Under the pieces are notes generated by a model. It ran no database searches and was not told the origin of the DNA. It worked only from the letters and a program-made list of their open reading frames with translations. Shown in pieces: positions 61,869-64,000 of a stretch of 64,000 bases of DNA. How positions within the stretch are numbered: position 1 is the first letter of the stretch; each line of letters begins with the position of its first letter. The position numbers and the translations under genes were made by a program. This DNA comes from an uncultured Blautia sp. (GTDB lineage: Bacteria; Bacillota; Clostridia; Lachnospirales; Lachnospiraceae). Where the stretch lies: assembly GCF_934372025.1 (NCBI RefSeq), contig NZ_CAKROJ010000001.1, positions 74,545-138,544 on the forward strand, in the 5' to 3' direction.

Positions 61869-61882
61869 TATATATAATCCAA
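60800..61882 (-). CDS. IS4/IS701-type DDE transposase
   Basis: A 360-residue transposase starting at TTG 61882 (in-frame stop just upstream; weak GGTG upstream). CIVDDTIASKTKPSSRALHP (about residues 67-86) carries the first catalytic Asp, FLCDCWYVSEKIINTF the second, and RWPIEIFFRQCKNRLALDTY the Glu of a RWxIE motif, typical of IS4/IS701-like DDE enzymes. A full N-terminal HTH region is hard to see, so an N-terminal truncation is possible. The frame is otherwise intact. Not linked to neighbouring genes. Confidence 0.85.
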   Translation of the reverse strand: MDYIYCIQYTINEQVRDFAQNSPCHRTTVAHFLNSGKWDDSLLSDTLKRSVIEIIYSEAARTGKPVFCIVDDTIASKTKPSSRALHPIEDAYFHQSHLKGKQDYGHQAVAVMLSCNSIVLNYAFVMYNKSISKIDIVQNIAKELPVPPVMSYFLCDCWYVSEKIINTFVQKGFYTIGALKTNRLLYPSGMKKKLSELAAERSTTHKGFDLVTVKKRNYYVYRYEGNLSGIENAVVLLSYPEKAFGNPKALRAFISTNVSLSTQEILSCYVCRWPIEIFFRQCKNRLALDTYQIRSSKGIQRYWLLMSLAHYICVTGTGEYRSFQDGYHLICNTVHQEKYKYLFLCAKASDDFESFMKLAG

Positions 61883-61945
61883 TATTCACCGGAACAGATA
61901 AAACACAGATGCTCTCTGATCAGGTTTATTTTCGTTATATAAAGG

Positions 61946-61985
61946 AACTTCCATACACTGTATATCACTACAGCATATGGAAGTT
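61946..61985 (-). terminator. terminator of the fumarase genes
   Basis: AACTTCCATA (61946-61955) pairs with TATGGAAGTT (61976-61985), with an inner CTGTA/TACAG stem. T-rich sequence follows on both strands (better on plus). Confidence 0.7.
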
Positions 61986-62007
61986 ATTTTTTTATGTATC
62001 AGCCGAA

Positions 62008-62574
62008 TTATTTATCTCCGTGTTCTTTGAGATATTCTGCTTTTCCTTCTTCATAAAGGTTGTTGCCTTCACAGTCGATGATGACTACAAGCGGCATATC
62101 CTCTACATATAATTTACGAAGTGCTTCTGCTCCCAGATCTTCGTATGCGATCAGTTCTGCTTTCTTGATACATTTTGCAAGGAGTGCACCTGCACCGCCG
62201 ATTGCTCCGAAGTATACGCCGTCATATTTCTTCATGGCTTCCACAACTTCCGGAAGGCGGGCACCTTTTCCGATCATTCCTCTTGCTCCGACAGACATCA
62301 TTGTCGGTGCATAGGCATCCATACGTCCGCTGGTTGTAGGGCCTGCTGAACCGATGACTGCGCCTGGTTTTGCAGGAGTTGGTCCTACATAGTAGATGGT
62401 TGCATCTGTAGGATCAAATGGAATTTTCTCACCTTTTGCAAGGGCCTCGCACATTCTCTTGTGTCCTGCATCACGTGATGTATAAATAGTACCTGTTAAT
62501 AATACCTGATCACCTGCATGGAGAGTTCTTGCCAGCTCTCTTGTAAGTGGAAGTGTAATTTTCTTTCTTTCCAT
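62008..62574 (-). CDS. fumB: fumarate hydratase class I, beta subunit
   Basis: A 188-residue protein, the C-terminal domain of class I fumarase as a separate subunit. Contains GPTTSGRMDAYAPTMMSVGA, KGARLPEVVEAMKKYDGVYF and GGAGALLAKCIKKAELIAYE. With the alpha subunit it forms the 4Fe-4S enzyme converting fumarate and malate. Its start is one nucleotide from the alpha stop. Confidence 0.93.
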   Translation of the reverse strand: MERKKITLPLTRELARTLHAGDQVLLTGTIYTSRDAGHKRMCEALAKGEKIPFDPTDATIYYVGPTPAKPGAVIGSAGPTTSGRMDAYAPTMMSVGARGMIGKGARLPEVVEAMKKYDGVYFGAIGGAGALLAKCIKKAELIAYEDLGAEALRKLYVEDMPLVVIIDCEGNNLYEEGKAEYLKEHGDK

Positions 62575-62575
62575 C

Positions 62576-63418
62576 TTAGATCACCTCCGATTTATGACGG
62601 GTTACATGACAGTTGATATTGACTGCACATGGCATACCTGCAATATGAGTCGGCATTGTTTCGATATTCAGGCCGATGGCGGTTGTCTTTCCGCCAAATC
62701 CCTGCGGTCCGATTCCAAGTTTGTTTACTTTCTCAAGCATTTCTTTCTCAAGGTCTGCATAGAATGGATCCGGGTTCTGAGTATCCAGCGGTCTCATCAG
62801 TGCTTTCTTTGCAAGAAGTGCACATTTGTCAAATGTTCCGCCGATACCGACACCGACTACCATTGGAGGACATGGGTTCGGGCCTGCTGTCTCTACTACT
62901 TCAAGGATGAAATCCTTGATTCCCTGTAATCCTGCGGATGGTTTGAACATACGGATCTGGCTCATGTTCTCGCTTCCGAAGCCTTTCGGGCCTACTGTGA
63001 TCTTAACTTTGTCGCCAGGAACGATCTCTGTATAGATCATAGCCGGTGTGTTGTCGCCTGTGTTTCCACGGCGTACCGGATCTTTTACTACAGATTTTCT
63101 TAAATATCCTTTGTCATATCCGCGGCGTACGCCTTCATTGATCGCATCGGTGAGATCTCCGCCAACGAAATGTACATCCTGTCCGATTTCAAGGAATACG
63201 CATGCCATTCCTGTATCCTGACAGATTGGCACATTCTCATTATCTGCAATGTCAAAATTCTCGATAATGTTGTCAAGGATACCCTTGGCAATCTCTCCGT
63301 CTTCGCATGCGCGGCATGTTTTGATCGCACATTTTACGTCTTCCGGAAGATGTTCATTTGCTTCGATACAGAGCCTCTCAATGACCTCTGTAAGTCTGCT
63401 TACTTCTACTTCACGCAT
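62576..63418 (-). CDS. fumA: fumarate hydratase class I, alpha subunit
   Basis: A 280-residue Fe-S subunit. Cysteines for the 4Fe-4S cluster are in VPICQDTGMACVFLEIG (about residues 58-75) and GPNPCPPMVVGVGIGG (about 190-205). NTGDNTPAMIYTEIVPGD and FGGKTTAIGLNIETMPTHIA are family-typical. Co-transcribed with the beta subunit, and probably downstream of the flavoprotein gene, giving a malate-fumarate-succinate (reductive) branch. Confidence 0.95.
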   Translation of the reverse strand: MREVEVSRLTEVIERLCIEANEHLPEDVKCAIKTCRACEDGEIAKGILDNIIENFDIADNENVPICQDTGMACVFLEIGQDVHFVGGDLTDAINEGVRRGYDKGYLRKSVVKDPVRRGNTGDNTPAMIYTEIVPGDKVKITVGPKGFGSENMSQIRMFKPSAGLQGIKDFILEVVETAGPNPCPPMVVGVGIGGTFDKCALLAKKALMRPLDTQNPDPFYADLEKEMLEKVNKLGIGPQGFGGKTTAIGLNIETMPTHIAGMPCAVNINCHVTRHKSEVI

Positions 63419-63514
63419 TCTGGTAAGCTCCCTTCTTTTTGTCTGTTATTATACCAAAAGCTCCCGATGCCGACAATTCTTTATCAACACCATTTTCCAT
63501 TTAAACACATGTTT

Positions 63515-64000
63515 TTAACGCTGTTCATGACGGGCATAGTTTGGAAGCAGTAACGGAGATACTTTCTCTGTCTGTACGCCAGCTTCTTTCAGTTCTTCCT
63601 CATATGCGTATATATGGTTGAGATTCAGCTCTCCAAGTTCCACATTCTTACATTTTGCTGCTGCTTTTTTACCAGCATTTCTTCCGAATACGATAACATC
63701 CAGAAGAGAGTTACCCATCAGTCTGTTTCTTCCGTGGATTCCGCCTGCCGCTTCGCCTGCAACTAAAAGGTTCGGAAGTTCTTTTGTAAATCCATCACCG
63801 TCAATCTCAAGACCACCGTTCTGATAGTGCAGTGTAGGATAAATAACGATCGGAACTTTTCTCATGTCAATGCCGTAATTCATGTACATACGGAACATAG
63901 CCGGGATTCTCTTTTCGATGGTTCCTTCGCCGCCGAGGATCTCGATCATCGGAGTATCAAGCCATACACCTTTGAGTCCACCAGGAACTTCTACACCGCG
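63515..64000 (-). CDS. fumarate reductase/succinate dehydrogenase-type flavoprotein, C-terminal part
   Basis: Only the last 161 residues lie inside the window. The frame runs from the edge (RGVEVPGGLKGVWLDTPMIE) to a stop at 63515. YPTLHYQNGGLEIDGDGFTK, LPNLLVAGEAAGGIHGRNRL and MGNSLLDVIVFGRNAGKKAA match the FAD-binding and capping segments of the fumarate reductase/succinate dehydrogenase/aspartate oxidase family. With fumarase alpha and beta downstream, fumarate reductase is the likely role, but L-aspartate oxidase or another FAD reductase cannot be ruled out without the N-terminus. Confidence 0.88.
   Translation of the reverse strand, partial: RGVEVPGGLKGVWLDTPMIEILGGEGTIEKRIPAMFRMYMNYGIDMRKVPIVIYPTLHYQNGGLEIDGDGFTKELPNLLVAGEAAGGIHGRNRLMGNSLLDVIVFGRNAGKKAAAKCKNVELGELNLNHIYAYEEELKEAGVQTEKVSPLLLPNYARHEQR

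Noticed and set aside
1..64000. tRNA, rRNA, CRISPR arrays, prophage or conjugative modules.
   Set aside because: None was recognised by reading. A dedicated tRNA or covariance scan could still reveal small RNA genes.

Overview
The window looks like chromosome of a low-GC, anaerobic, spore-former-type Firmicute, most likely a gut Lachnospiraceae (Blautia/Ruminococcus-like). This is inferred from gene content and style: AdhE, class I two-subunit fumarase, YesM/YesN sensing, MalFG-type sugar importers without their own ATPase, FMN-binding/ApbE proteins, BIG2-type surface proteins, Rpn remnants and AG-rich ribosome binding sites. No rRNA, tRNA, CRISPR array or prophage was seen. Most genes lie on the minus strand.

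Layout. 1-2.6 kb: 3' part of homoserine dehydrogenase, its ACT-domain partner, and prfB with a programmed +1 frameshift. 2.7-3.9 kb: an orphan Rpn C-terminal fragment and an MBL-fold hydrolase. 4-12.8 kb: a ribose-type ABC importer (rbsBCA-like) with RbsD, two unrelated alcohol dehydrogenases and two tandem ROK regulators, the proximal one with a clear promoter and candidate operators. 13-17 kb: a DapF-like protein in which both catalytic cysteines are serine, an AraC regulator, a Mn-type (yybP-ykoY) riboswitch controlling a CaCA exchanger, and a nitroreductase. 17-22.7 kb: secA and a pair of paralogous membrane proteins of unknown function. 22.9-31.2 kb: a flavin/electron-transfer island (NusG-II protein, Gx transporter, ApbE, NapH-like Fe-S protein, two FMN-binding proteins with five FMN domains, and a large BIG2 surface protein behind a duplicated cre-like operator).

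31-42 kb: a VanZ-inositol monophosphatase fusion, an OGG1-like glycosylase, a DUF6472 protein, an orphan glucose-1-phosphate cytidylyltransferase, a radical SAM/SPASM protein, then an Agr-like two-component region in which the phosphoacceptor histidine and the ATPase domain sit on two separate adjacent membrane proteins, followed by a LytTR regulator and a eukaryote-type HisA. 42-51 kb: a GH31 glycosidase, MalFG-type importer and YesMN two-component system, a self-contained glycoside-uptake locus. 51-64 kb: dapB-dapA (lysine/DAP synthesis), a corrinoid adenosyltransferase, a double-OB SSB-like protein, bipA/typA, an AI-2E family transporter, adhE with Rex-like operators, an IS element, fumarase alpha/beta and the 3' end of a fumarate-reductase-type flavoprotein.

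The most unusual items are the split histidine kinase pair, the electron-transfer island, the Ser/Ser DapF, two related ~200-bp extended palindromes (16961-17139 and 34919-35128), a 39-bp dispersed promoter-like repeat, a frameshifted paralog of the membrane pair, the VanZ-IMPase fusion and a possible small RNA upstream of the radical SAM gene.
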